Assembly (NCBI GenBank): GCA_946480055.1
Contig: CAMLID010000006.1
Coordinates: 1 to 64,000 of the forward strand
DNA: 64,000 nucleotides
Reading direction: 5' to 3'
Source: an uncultured Lysobacter sp.
Lineage (GTDB): Bacteria; Pseudomonadota; Gammaproteobacteria; Xanthomonadales; Xanthomonadaceae
Shown in pieces: positions 26,701 through 34,477 of this stretch. Numbering within the stretch: the stretch's first letter is position 1; each line of letters opens with the position of its first letter. The translations under genes and the position numbers were made by a program. Under the pieces are notes generated by a model, which had not been told where the DNA came from, ran no database searches, and saw only the letters and a list, made by a program, of their open reading frames with translations.

Positions 26701-27903
26701 CTATTTCTTGCAGGTCGCCGCCGGATCGGCCTTGGCCGCGTCGGCACCCCACAGGCAGACGATACGATCCAGCGCCGACCCGGTGCGGGAATTGCTGAAG
26801 AACACAATGCCGTCGCCGGATTGCGGACGCATCAGGAATTTGGCGCGAAACCCGGCCTGGTTGCGACCGTCGTGGCCTACGGCGGTGCTGCCGTCGGCCA
26901 GGCGCTCGATGAAATGGCCCAGACCGTAGACGGCGGCGTCGGGTGCGCCCGGCGTGCTCAGCTCCGCCGGCGTGTACATCAGGGTCAGTTGCGCCTGCGT
27001 CAGCGGATGCGCGCCGGGGCTGCCCGCCATACCGGCGATCATCCAGCGGGCGAAATCGTGGACGGTGGTGCTCATGGCCGAAGGCGCCTGCTCGACGTAG
27101 TAGCGCATAGGCACCGGGCTGCCATCGTCGCCATGGCCCTGCGCGGCACCGGCCAGCACCTTCGGCGTCATGGCGACGCTGGTGTGTTTCATGCCCAAGG
27201 GTTTGAACACCAACTCGTTCGCCAGGTCCGAGTACTTGCGCTTCGTGGTCCGCTCGATGGCCAGCTGTATCAGCGTGTAGCCGCCACCGGAATACTGATA
27301 CTTCGCACCGACTGGAGCGAACAGCTCCACCGCACCGCGACCGTTGGTCTTGCCGGCGAGCGACTGCTCCAGGGTCGGTAGCTCCTTGAAATCGAGCCAA
27401 CCCTGATACCCGCCCAAGGTAGTGCCCGCAGTGTGCGAGAGCAGCCGGCGAATGGTGATCTGGCGATAGTCGAACTGGTTCTGCGCCAGCGGCCACGGCG
27501 ACACCATGTCGGCCACCGGTTGATCCAGCTGGATACGCCCCTGCTCGGCCAGGCGCATCGTCACCCAACTGGCGATCGGCTTGGACAGCGAGGCCGCGAC
27601 GAACACCGTGTCGGGCGTCACCGGCACCTTGCCGGCGTGGTCCGCGTAGCCGAAGCCGCGTGCGTAGACCAACTTGCCGTCGACGATCAGGCCCACGGCG
27701 ACGCCTTGGACCTTGGCCTCTTTCATGATGGCCGGCACTTCGCGCTCGATGACCTGGGCGAACGGCGGCGCAGGCGCGGGGCTAGCCGCCGAAGCCTGCG
27801 CGCCGACCGTAATCGCGCCCATCAGCGCCAGCACTGCGAGCGGTTTGATCGATGCGGCGCTGACCGCGCCATGGAGAATGTATCCGGAGTGTCCGTTGCG
27901 CAT
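26701..27903 (-). CDS. Class C serine hydrolase (beta-lactamase/esterase family)
   Basis: This 400-aa protein is started at 27903 (MRNGHSGYILHG), which leads into a signal sequence (PLAVLALMGAITVGAQAS). It carries the serine beta-lactamase class C / penicillin-binding fold. SLSK in FVAASLSKPIASWV is the SxxK motif; the active-site Tyr motif is YSGG in KYQYSGGGYTLIQ; and GHDGRNQAGF replaces the KTG box (HxG type). The last two suggest an esterase or DD-peptidase-like hydrolase rather than a true beta-lactamase. It is periplasmic. No regulator gene is adjacent. A 281-bp gap follows to the next gene on that strand. Confidence 0.85.
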   Translation of the reverse strand: MRNGHSGYILHGAVSAASIKPLAVLALMGAITVGAQASAASPAPAPPFAQVIEREVPAIMKEAKVQGVAVGLIVDGKLVYARGFGYADHAGKVPVTPDTVFVAASLSKPIASWVTMRLAEQGRIQLDQPVADMVSPWPLAQNQFDYRQITIRRLLSHTAGTTLGGYQGWLDFKELPTLEQSLAGKTNGRGAVELFAPVGAKYQYSGGGYTLIQLAIERTTKRKYSDLANELVFKPLGMKHTSVAMTPKVLAGAAQGHGDDGSPVPMRYYVEQAPSAMSTTVHDFARWMIAGMAGSPGAHPLTQAQLTLMYTPAELSTPGAPDAAVYGLGHFIERLADGSTAVGHDGRNQAGFRAKFLMRPQSGDGIVFFSNSRTGSALDRIVCLWGADAAKADPAATCKK

Positions 27904-28184
27904 GGCGTCCTGACTTGGCTGAGAAGTTTTGGATACGACGCAACGCTCCGCGAGAGCGATGCCTTCGCGGACACGGAACGACGCGATTGGTACGGCAGTC
28001 CCGCGGCTAACCCCCTGGCGCCGCGCCTGCACCGCATGCGCGATGCAGAGATCAGACCCAGGTAGGATGCGCGGCCGGCGGGCTTGGTTTAGACGGTCGC
28101 GGCGTCGATGTTCCGCCGGGCCCTGGGCCTGATTGCACAGCGAACCCGATGCGTGAACCGGGTGGTCTCAATCCGGGACGACGG

Positions 28185-28481
28185 CTAAGCGGCGCGCTGC
28201 GCCAGATAGCGCGTGAAGCAAACAACTGCGGCCACGAGCGATACCAGCAACGGAACGAACGAGTACCGCAACGCCACCTTGCCGCCCTTGCCGCCAGCGA
28301 CACGCCCCAGTTGCCAGCAATGAAAGCTCCAAATGCCGGTCACTCCTGCGGCAAGCGCCGGATAAATATGCCCGACCGGATGCGGCAGCCATAGTTCGTA
28401 CGTGGCGCAGAGGAACAGACTCACGAGGCCATAGGCGACGGCCGCGATCAGATTCGCCTTGTAGAGCTTTTCGATCATCAA
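28185..28481 (-). CDS. Small membrane protein
   Basis: This 98-aa protein starts with two Met codons (MMIEKLYKANLIAAV); either may be used. Helices are LIAAVAYGLVSLFLCATYEL, HIYPALAAGVTGIWSFHCW and VPLLVSLVAAVVCFTRYLA. No family was recognised. It is followed downstream by the serine hydrolase gene and preceded by a second membrane protein 45 bp upstream, so the two may form a unit. Confidence 0.5.
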   Translation of the reverse strand: MMIEKLYKANLIAAVAYGLVSLFLCATYELWLPHPVGHIYPALAAGVTGIWSFHCWQLGRVAGGKGGKVALRYSFVPLLVSLVAAVVCFTRYLAQRAA

Positions 28482-28526
28482 CGCTTGCTTCTGGTTTACC
28501 CGCCCGCTGCGGATTCGAAACAGGCC

Positions 28527-28811
28527 TCAGGTTCCGAACGTATTGAACGCCCAGAACACTCCGACGTACAGCGAGAGCGCTGCCATTGCAATGGCGAAGA
28601 GGTGGCGGCGATGCGCGCCGTTCGAGAACCACGCCAGCCCGGCCGCCGCCTTGGAATAACCGAAGCCCGCCGCGATCGTCGAGGTGCCGAGCCAAAGCGC
28701 CAGCGCGGCGTTGTAGGACAACGGCAGGTCGAAGAACTTCGAGCCGTACGCGCCATACAAGAACGCGATGTGCGCTGCGGCGATCAACACGATGAGAACG
28801 ATCGGTCTCAT
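28527..28811 (-). CDS. Small membrane protein
   Basis: This 94-aa protein starts at an ATG preceded by GAGGCTCCC. Hydrophobic stretches: MRPIVLIVLIAAAHIAFLYG, NAALALWLGTSTIAAGFG and LFAIAMAALSLYVGVFWA. The layout (three helices, RR in a short loop) resembles small uncharacterised proteins in other xanthomonads. No motif indicates function. Confidence 0.55.
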   Translation of the reverse strand: MRPIVLIVLIAAAHIAFLYGAYGSKFFDLPLSYNAALALWLGTSTIAAGFGYSKAAAGLAWFSNGAHRRHLFAIAMAALSLYVGVFWAFNTFGT

Positions 28812-28868
28812 GGGAGCCTCAGTTCTGAGCCAGGGCCGTTCTGAAGCAGGCTGCGTGAGCGCGGCCGG

Positions 28869-29330
28869 TCACGACTTGGGAGGCTCTGGCGGCAGCGGCG
28901 GCATAGGAGGTGCCATGGGAATCATCGGCCGCGAGCGCAGCGTGGCGGGCACATGCGGATAGCAACCGGTCTTGCAGGCGTAGGTGCACGAGTTCTTGTT
29001 GCGCGAGGTCTGCACGAAGACCGCCTGGGAGAACGAGTATCGCGGACCGTCCTCGGATGCGCACGACAGCTGCAGCTTTCCGGAGTCGCCCTGCGCCACG
29101 GTGCAGCGCTGATGCGGCCAGATATCGCCGATCGTGTTGCCATCGAGGTAGAAGATCCACCCGCTCCCCTCACCCGGCTCGCACACCTTCCACGGCTGCG
29201 GACTGAAGACCACGGTGACTCCGTTACCGTTGACGCCCGTCAGCTCCATGGGCCCTCCATCGGAGGCGGCCGCGGTCGTACATAGGGCGGCCATGAAGGC
29301 CACGGCCCACAACGCCAACTTTGTTTTCAT
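28869..29330 (-). CDS. Secreted Cys-containing protein, Pro-rich C-terminus
   Basis: This 153-aa protein has signal peptide MKTKLALWAVAFMAALCTTA. The mature part includes VNGNGVTVVFSPQPWKVCEP and GSGWIFYLDGNTIGDIWPHQ. Six cysteines are spread through the mature part (KVCEP, RCTVA, SCAS, SCTYACKTGC), with the last three closely spaced near residue 120. The C-terminal 22 residues are Pro-rich (PMAPPMPPLPPEPPKS). The family is not recognised. Secretion and an even number of cysteines suggest a disulphide-rich extracytoplasmic protein. Confidence 0.6.
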   Translation of the reverse strand: MKTKLALWAVAFMAALCTTAAASDGGPMELTGVNGNGVTVVFSPQPWKVCEPGEGSGWIFYLDGNTIGDIWPHQRCTVAQGDSGKLQLSCASEDGPRYSFSQAVFVQTSRNKNSCTYACKTGCYPHVPATLRSRPMIPMAPPMPPLPPEPPKS

Positions 29331-29545
29331 GGATGCAGGCCCCTGAGCCGGACGAAACCGGGCCCAGCTTCGAGGCGGACCGCCAACGCGTCAAGACGAG
29401 TTGCGGTGAACCGGGGCACTGCGCGGCGACGTGTCGCACGCCCCTCCTCCACTCATGACCGGACGAGGCACGCGCCCACACCGCCACGGCGGCTCACGCA
29501 GCTCGCCCGTCCAGCACCTACCGGAACGGCCGTCCGCGGCTCCGC

Positions 29546-29579
29546 TTGACACGGCCCAATAATTCCAAAATACTGGAAT
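29546..29579 (+). promoter_or_regulatory. arsR promoter with overlapping ArsR-type operator
   Basis: TTGACA at 29546-29551 is followed after 17 bases by AATACT at 29569-29574. The dyad ATTCCA-AAATAC-TGGAAT (29562-29579) covers the -10 and ends 1 bp before the arsR ATG. This is the layout expected for autorepression by ArsR. Predicted transcription start falls at or within a few bases of the ATG, which would give a leaderless message. Confidence 0.6.
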
Positions 29580-29580
29580 C

Positions 29581-29922
29581 ATGGAAACATCAACCGCCCT
29601 AAGCGCTCTTAGCGCCCTCAGCCACGAATCGCGCCTGGCCGCGTTCCGCCAGCTCGTACAGGCCGGCCCGCAGGGCATGTCGGTCGGCGAACTGCGCGAA
29701 CTGCTGGACCTGCCGCCGGCCACGCTCACCGCTCACCTCAACGTGTTGCGCAACGCCGCACTGGTGCACGACCAGCGCGAGGGCCGGGTGATCCGGGTGC
29801 GCGCCAACTACCTGCAGATGAACGCCCTGCTCGCCTATCTCACCGAAAACTGCTGCGCCGGCGTCGAGGCTTGCTCGCCGGCCGCCGCCTGCACCCCACG
29901 ACCGAAAGGAGCCCGCCGATGA
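29581..29922 (+). CDS. arsR: ArsR-family arsenite-responsive repressor
   Basis: This is a 113-aa ArsR/SmtB winged-helix repressor. The helix-turn-helix is LLDLPPATLTAHLNVLRNAA. The C-terminus carries CC-x5-C (Cys91, Cys92, Cys98) plus Cys104. The Cys-Cys-x5-Cys spacing matches the C-terminal As(III) site of the Acidithiobacillus-type ArsR (Cys95, 96, 102), distinct from the ELCVCDL type. Arsenite binding would release the operator dyad just upstream. The stop codon overlaps the ATG of arsI (ATGA), so the operon is translationally coupled. Confidence 0.9.
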   Translation: METSTALSALSALSHESRLAAFRQLVQAGPQGMSVGELRELLDLPPATLTAHLNVLRNAALVHDQREGRVIRVRANYLQMNALLAYLTENCCAGVEACSPAAACTPRPKGARR

Positions 29923-30407
29923 ACCGCTTCCACGTACACCTGAACGTCGCCGACCTGGCGTCCAGCATCCGCTTCTACAACGAGTTGTTCGCCATGCCGC
30001 CCACCGTGCAGAAGGACGACTACGCAAAGTGGATGCTGGACGACCCGCGCATCAACTTCGCCATCTCCAACACCGGCCGCGCACCGGGCGTCGACCACCT
30101 GGGCCTGCAGGTCGACAGCCGCGACGAGCTCACCGCGCTGGGCCGACGCCTCGACGCCGCCGGCGGCACCGTGGCGCCGGAGGAAGCGGCCGTGTGCTGC
30201 TACGCGCAGTCCGACAAGCTGTGGACCGCGGACCCGCAGGGCACGCGCTGGGAGTCGTTCCACACCTTCGGCGACGCCACCACCTACTACGACTCCGAGG
30301 TCGGCTGCGCCGGCGAAGGCGCTGCCGCCTGCGCGCCCAGCCCGCAGATCGCCGCGAAGCCAACGGCCGCATCGTCCTGCTGCGCCACGTCTTCGACCTG
30401 CTGCTGA
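29919..30407 (+). CDS. arsI: ArsI-type C-As lyase (VOC dioxygenase)
   Basis: This 162-aa protein is a vicinal oxygen chelate fold: FHVHLNVADLASSIRFYNEL, VDHLGLQVDSRDELTALGRR and TADPQGTRWESFHTFGD. Metal ligands fit His5 or His7, His60 and Glu112, and the substrate thiols are Cys93-Cys94 (AAVCCYAQ). This is the arrangement of ArsI, which cleaves methylarsenite and other trivalent organoarsenicals with Fe(II) and O2. It belongs to the same superfamily as CadI. The C-terminus has a Cys-rich tail with CC-x5-CC at the end. It overlaps arsR by 4 bp and precedes arsN2 by 10 bp. Confidence 0.85.
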   Translation: MNRFHVHLNVADLASSIRFYNELFAMPPTVQKDDYAKWMLDDPRINFAISNTGRAPGVDHLGLQVDSRDELTALGRRLDAAGGTVAPEEAAVCCYAQSDKLWTADPQGTRWESFHTFGDATTYYDSEVGCAGEGAAACAPSPQIAAKPTAASSCCATSSTCC

Positions 30408-30417
30408 GGCACGCACC

Positions 30418-30855
30418 ATGCCGATCCGCCCCGCCCTGCCGTCCGAACACGCCCCCATCCGCGCACTGCTGACGGACAACGGCCTGCCCGTGCAGGACCT
30501 GGACAGCGCCGTCGTCGCCTTCCTGGTGGCCGACGACGGCGGCCCCATCGCCGGCGTGGTCGGCCTGCAGATATTCGGCGACATCGGCCTGCTGCGCTCG
30601 CTGGTGGTGCGCGGCGAGCATCGCGGCGGCGGCACCGGCGGCCGCCTGGTAGATGCGGTCGAAAGCGAAGCGAGCAGGCGCGGCCTGCGACAGCTGGTGC
30701 TGCTGACGCAGACCGCGGCGGAGTTCTTCGCCCGCCGTGGTTACCAGGTGATCGATCGCGCCCATGCACCGGCCGCCGTGCAAACCAGCGCCGAGTTCAC
30801 GTCGCTGTGCCCTGCTTCCGCTTCGTGCCTCAGCAAACCCTTGCTACCCACGTAA
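30418..30855 (+). CDS. arsN2: ArsN2-type GNAT acetyltransferase
   Basis: This 145-aa GNAT protein is of the type that accompanies arsenic operons. It opens with PIRPALPSEHAPIRALLTDN, has GLLRSLVVRGEHRGGGTG (the acetyl-CoA P-loop with the R/Q-x-x-G-x-G/A pattern), and ends TSAEFTSLCPASASCLSKPL, the ArsN2 C-terminal signature. The substrate is not established; ArsN1 relatives acetylate arsinothricin or phosphinothricin-type toxins. It lies in the ars operon between arsI and arsC, with a 108-bp gap before arsC. Confidence 0.85.
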   Translation: MPIRPALPSEHAPIRALLTDNGLPVQDLDSAVVAFLVADDGGPIAGVVGLQIFGDIGLLRSLVVRGEHRGGGTGGRLVDAVESEASRRGLRQLVLLTQTAAEFFARRGYQVIDRAHAPAAVQTSAEFTSLCPASASCLSKPLLPT

Positions 30856-30963
30856 GCACGCCTAGCTCGCGGTGGATCGCTGCCGAGTCTCGGCCGCCTT
30901 CCTCCTCGTTCCGCCCGATCCGAACCCCTCTCGTCCGTCGTATCCACGCCAACGGCATCTCGT

Positions 30964-31359
30964 ATGACTCCCAAGAAACGCCTCCTCTTCGTCTGCGTCG
31001 AAAACTCCAACCGCAGCCAGATGGCCGAAGCCTTCGCGCGCATCCACGGCGGCGACCGCGTCGAGGCCCACAGCGCCGGCTCGGCGCCGTCGGGCCGCAT
31101 CAACCCCAAGGCGATCCAATACATGGCCGAATTGGGCTACGACCTGAGTACGCACGCATCCAAGTCGCTGGACGAGGTCGACGGCGCGTTCGATGCCGTC
31201 ATCACCATGGGCTGCGGCGACAATTGCCCCTGGGTGCCTGCGCAACTGCGCGAGGATTGGGCGCTGCCCGATCCCAAGCACCTGGACGACGAGGCCTACC
31301 GCGCCGTGCGCGACGAGATCTCGACGCGCGTGCGCGCGCTGCTGGCCTCGCTGCAGTGA
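30964..31359 (+). CDS. arsC: Thioredoxin-type arsenate reductase
   Basis: This 131-aa protein belongs to the low-molecular-weight phosphatase fold. The CX5R catalytic loop is VCVENSNRSQMAEAFA. Two further cysteines occur in MGCGDNCPW, corresponding to the redox pair of the thioredoxin-coupled S. aureus-type ArsC, and LPDPKHLDD provides the acid. It should reduce arsenate to arsenite. The stop overlaps the GTG start of the aquaporin gene. Confidence 0.9.
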   Translation: MTPKKRLLFVCVENSNRSQMAEAFARIHGGDRVEAHSAGSAPSGRINPKAIQYMAELGYDLSTHASKSLDEVDGAFDAVITMGCGDNCPWVPAQLREDWALPDPKHLDDEAYRAVRDEISTRVRALLASLQ

Positions 31360-32039
31360 CGCTGGGCCGCAAACTGCTGGCCGAGTTCGTCGGCACCGCC
31401 CTGCTGTTGGCCACGGTGGTCGGCTCCGGCGTCATGGGCGTGGCCCTGTCGGGCGGCAACGACGGCATCGCCTTGCTCGCCAATGCCGCCGCGACCGCGG
31501 GCATCCTGTACGTGCTGATCGCTGTACTCGGCCCGGTGTCCGGCGCGCACTTCAATCCGGCCGTGACCTTGGCGATGCGGCTGCGCGGCGACCTGGACAC
31601 CCGCGAGGCCATCGCCTACATCGCCGTGCAGATCGTCGCCGCCGTCGCCGGTGTGCTGCTCGCGCACGCCATGTTCGAACTGCCGCTGTGGCAGCCCGGC
31701 ACCCGCGTGCGCAGCGGCGCGGCGCAGTGGCTGAGCGAAGCGGTGGCGACGTTCGGCCTGCTGCTCACCATCCTGGTCGGCGCGCGCCACCGGCCCGCCG
31801 CGATACCCGCCCTGGTGGCCGGCTACATCTTCGCCGCCTACTGGTTCACCGCCAGCACTTCGTTCGCCAATCCCGCGGTGACGCTGGCGCGCTCGCTCAC
31901 GCAGACCTTCGCCGGTATACGCCCGGCGGACGTAGGCGGTTTCGTGCTGGCGCAGCTGGCCGGCGCGGCCATCGCGTTGTGGGTGGCGCCGAAGTTGCTC
32001 GCGCCATCCGCGACGACAGCGGACGGCGCCGACACCTGA
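31356..32039 (+). CDS. aqpS: Aquaglyceroporin, AqpS-type
   Basis: This 227-aa MIP channel starts at a GTG that overlaps the arsC stop (GTGA), so coupling to arsC is tight. Both NPA motifs are present: HFNPAVTLAM and SFANPAVTLA. Six hydrophobic helices fit the family (LLAEFVGTALLLATVVGSGV to VLAQLAGAAIALWV). AqpS-type channels in ars operons let arsenite formed by ArsC leave the cell down its gradient. No ArsB or Acr3 pump is visible in this operon. The operon ends here, with an inverted-repeat element 11 bp later. Confidence 0.85.
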   Translation: MTLGRKLLAEFVGTALLLATVVGSGVMGVALSGGNDGIALLANAAATAGILYVLIAVLGPVSGAHFNPAVTLAMRLRGDLDTREAIAYIAVQIVAAVAGVLLAHAMFELPLWQPGTRVRSGAAQWLSEAVATFGLLLTILVGARHRPAAIPALVAGYIFAAYWFTASTSFANPAVTLARSLTQTFAGIRPADVGGFVLAQLAGAAIALWVAPKLLAPSATTADGADT

Positions 32040-32050
32040 CGCCCCCCGCT

Positions 32051-32130
32051 TTGGGGTAGGAGCGGCGTAAGCCGCGATCGCGCAACCCGCCGAAGGAACG
32101 CGGTCGCGGCTTACGCCGCTCCTACCCCAA
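32051..32130. repeat. 80-bp inverted-repeat element, copy 1
   Basis: Two 27-base perfect arms (TTGGGGTAGGAGCGGCGTAA plus GCCGCGA, and its reverse complement) flank a 26-base loop. It lies directly after the aquaporin stop. The element would form a strong hairpin in RNA or DNA. It is identical in its arms to copies near 34.2, 34.4 and 35.5 kb and is likely a xanthomonad intergenic repeat (REP-like). Confidence 0.85.
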
Positions 32131-32263
32131 GGCCGGTCTCGCGCGGCAGCAGATCGATGCCGGCTCCATCGCCGCTCGTGTGCAAGCAACCGCCGCCCAC
32201 ATGTTTGGCGCCCCGGCCATTACGCAAAAGAACGAGACATCTGCGCCGCTACATTCACCGGCG

Positions 32264-32620
32264 CTACTCGGGCTCATCCGGCAAAGACCAATCCACTATT
32301 TCGAGGAATCGCTCGGACTCGGGAGTCTTCTCGAAGGCGCTGCCCTCCTTCGCGTCGAGGAAAGCGATGATCCCAGGGTCGTAGTTGGCGATGGTGTTGA
32401 CGTCGTAGATGCCCAGATTGCCGGGGTCGCTCATGTACTCGTCGTCCTCATAGCCGGACATGAAGCGCCAGCCGCTATCGATATCGTTGTCCGGCGCCTC
32501 GCGATACATGAAGCGGACGGGATACCCCTCCACGACGATCCGGTCCGTGGCGATGCAACTGCCGTAGCCCCCGACCAATGGCTTGATCTCGCTTGCGGAC
32601 AGTCGAAAATTCTTAGCCAT
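32264..32620 (-). CDS. DUF2185 domain protein, immunity-like
   Basis: This is a 118-aa protein with the DUF2185 pattern: LSASEIKPLVGGYGSCIATD, then GYPVRFMYREAPDNDIDSGW, then YDVNTIANYDPGIIAFLDA. DUF2185 proteins (Imm33-like) are reported as predicted immunity proteins next to polymorphic toxins. No toxin gene is visible nearby, so this copy would be an orphan. There is no signal peptide. The start at 32620 gives MAKNFRL, matching the conserved first residues. Confidence 0.75.
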   Translation of the reverse strand: MAKNFRLSASEIKPLVGGYGSCIATDRIVVEGYPVRFMYREAPDNDIDSGWRFMSGYEDDEYMSDPGNLGIYDVNTIANYDPGIIAFLDAKEGSAFEKTPESERFLEIVDWSLPDEPE

Positions 32621-32735
32621 CGAAAACACCCTTAGACCGAAGCGATCCGCATGCCCGTCGCGATTCGTCCACCCTACCGCGAACGCGATGAGCAAGACGC
32701 GTAGGCGGCCCTGGCACGAGAGCGCCGGCCGCACG

Positions 32736-33200
32736 TCAGTTGCCCAGGTGCTGCTTGGCCAAGGCAAGCCAATCCCGCTTAGGCGAGAACCCGGCCTCTT
32801 CCACGAGAGCGGTTAGACCGGCATACAGGGACCAAGGAGGGGTAGCGCTCGTTGCGTCCCACTTCACCTGCGAGCACTTGAAGCAGATCGCCATGGTGCT
32901 GATCCGCTCGCCCGAGGCGTAGAACTCGATCCGATGGTGCGGCTCGTAAACGCAGGCGGCGAAGGCGTCCTGCGTCGTCGGGTCCAGACCGTCGACGGTG
33001 GACTGGAAGAAATCCTTCTGCGCCGGGCTGAGCTGATGGCTGCCGTATACGACTTCGTTCGGGATCAGCGATTTACCGGCGTCGGCGTCGTAGGCGTCGT
33101 ACAGGTAGGAATGCTCCGTCACCACGATTCGGTCGGCGCGTCGGATCATCCCGGCAAGCGCGTCCCGATACGTCAGACAGGACGAGGCAAGGGTCGTCAT
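32736..33200 (-). CDS. Hypothetical protein with a CxxC motif
   Basis: This 154-aa protein starts at 33200 (MTTLASSCLTYRDALAG). It contains AACVYEPHHRIEFYASGE and MAICFKCSQVKWD, with a CxxC that might bind zinc, and ends in SPKRDWLALAKQHLGN. No signal peptide is visible and no family is recognised. It is on the same strand as the DUF2185 gene upstream of it and the DUF2277 gene downstream, in a repeat-rich accessory stretch. Confidence 0.6.
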   Translation of the reverse strand: MTTLASSCLTYRDALAGMIRRADRIVVTEHSYLYDAYDADAGKSLIPNEVVYGSHQLSPAQKDFFQSTVDGLDPTTQDAFAACVYEPHHRIEFYASGERISTMAICFKCSQVKWDATSATPPWSLYAGLTALVEEAGFSPKRDWLALAKQHLGN

Positions 33201-33228
33201 CGCAGCGCCATCGATTCCCGCCACCGGA

Positions 33229-33549
33229 TCAAGCCGGGCCGCGCAGCGGCTTCGCCTTGGATGAACGACCGGGCGGCACGGGCTTGCCGAAGCGTTTGGC
33301 CGAAAGCTCAGCCGCCTTGACGCGCTCGACTTCACGGCTCTTCGGCGGACTGAACGTGGTGAGCGAATTGATCAAGGCGGTCGCCGCTTCGCTGACCTGC
33401 TTCACGGCCAGGTTGAACGCGGCTTCGTTGGCCTTGGACGGCGCGTTGAATCCGCTGAGTTTGCGTACGAACTGCAAGGCCGACGCACGGACCTCATCGG
33501 CCGTCGCCGGGGGCTCGAAGTTGTACAGCGTCCGGATGTTTCTGCACAT
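33229..33549 (-). CDS. DUF2277 family protein
   Basis: This 106-aa protein begins MCRNIRTLYNFEPPATADEV, the near-invariant opening of DUF2277 proteins, and continues ALQFVRKLSGFNAPSKANEA. The family is small, cytoplasmic and of unknown function. The C-terminal 40 residues (RFGKPVPPGRSSKAKPLRGP) are basic. The start at 33549 is set by the conserved first residues. Confidence 0.85.
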   Translation of the reverse strand: MCRNIRTLYNFEPPATADEVRASALQFVRKLSGFNAPSKANEAAFNLAVKQVSEAATALINSLTTFSPPKSREVERVKAAELSAKRFGKPVPPGRSSKAKPLRGPA

Positions 33550-34199
33550 ACCGCCTCCAAGCCCGGATTCCGAGCGATTGCGACCCGCCTCTACCTACGA
33601 GAAGGCGCCACAGAGTGTCGGGCGGCCGTTCCAGCGCTGTCAATGGCAGGCTCGCGCGCAAGCCCGAACGGCCCGAACGCAAGGTTTTTTGCATCGCGCG
33701 TGGGTCGGATACTCCCAACCGCGCGTGAGAATGTCCGATGCTCGCCTCGGCGGACTCGGCCGCAAGGCGGGATGGCTTGCATACGCAAGCCGCCACGGCC
33801 CAAGCACAAGCCTCGCCGACGCGAGCGCGCAGCGAAAAGCCCGGCCATCGGCTCGCAAGGCTTGCGCGCAAGGGTTCGCGCATCGCAATCGCAAGGTGCT
33901 GGAATCGGCGCGCGAGGCGCGGCGAGCCAGGGGCGGAGACTCGTCGCCGAAGGCTGGCTTGCGCGAACCGGCGGCCCAGGCATGGCGGCTTGCGACCCGG
34001 GCTCGGCGGCTTTCGACCGGTACAAAACGGTCGGCGGCCCGAGTTCCGCACCTTGCGACCGGGCCGTCGCGGCCCGTCTGCCGCACGATCTCGGTCGGGC
34101 TTGCCTCGGTACAAGTCGCACCCCACTCACGCCGAAAGACACGTGGCGCAGCACAGTTCGCGCGCCGAGAGCCGACGTTCGCGCCCACCGCTCCCTGCC
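33550..34199. other. Coding-poor stretch with palindromic GC-rich words
   Basis: No convincing gene lies here. Open frames on both strands have a Cys/Arg/Ala-biased content with no conserved motif. The DNA is rich in the word CTTGCG/CGCAAG; one clean hairpin is GGCTTGC-ATAC-GCAAGCC at 33774-33791. The stretch ends at the inverted-repeat copy at 34200. It may be a decayed gene or a species-specific repeat element. Confidence 0.5.
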
Positions 34200-34276
34200 T
34201 TGGGGTAGGAGCGGCGTAAGCCGCGACCTGCGCAGGCCGCCGAAGATTCGCTATCGCGGCTTATGCCGCTCCCACA
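34200..34276. repeat. Inverted-repeat element, copy 2
   Basis: The left arm TTGGGGTAGGAGCGGCGTAA continues GCCGCGA. The right arm is diverged (TCGCGGCTTATGCCGCTCCC then ACA) and loses the CTACCCCAA end. The loop is about 26 bases. It bounds the coding-poor stretch to its left. Confidence 0.8.
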
Positions 34277-34372
34277 GAAAGCAGGCGGTGGCAGCGGCAA
34301 CGGGCGACGGCTGGCCAGGAACGGGCAGTGGTTGACCGGGAACGGCCGTGGGCAACAGCAGCACGCGACGAC

Positions 34373-34447
34373 TGTGGGAGCGGCGTAAGCCGCGATGACG
34401 CAACTGACCGAAGATTCGCGGTCGCGGCTTACGCCGCTCCTACCCCA
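34373..34447. repeat. Inverted-repeat element, copy 3
   Basis: The left arm is diverged at its outer end (TGTGGGAGCGGCGTAAGCCG continuing CGA) and the right arm is intact (TCGCGGCTTACGCCGCTCCT then ACCCCAA). Its orientation mirrors copy 2. It lies 30 bp from the end of the next minus-strand gene. Confidence 0.8.
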
Positions 34448-34477
34448 AAGCCGGCCCTGCTCGGTAGTAGCGCCGCC

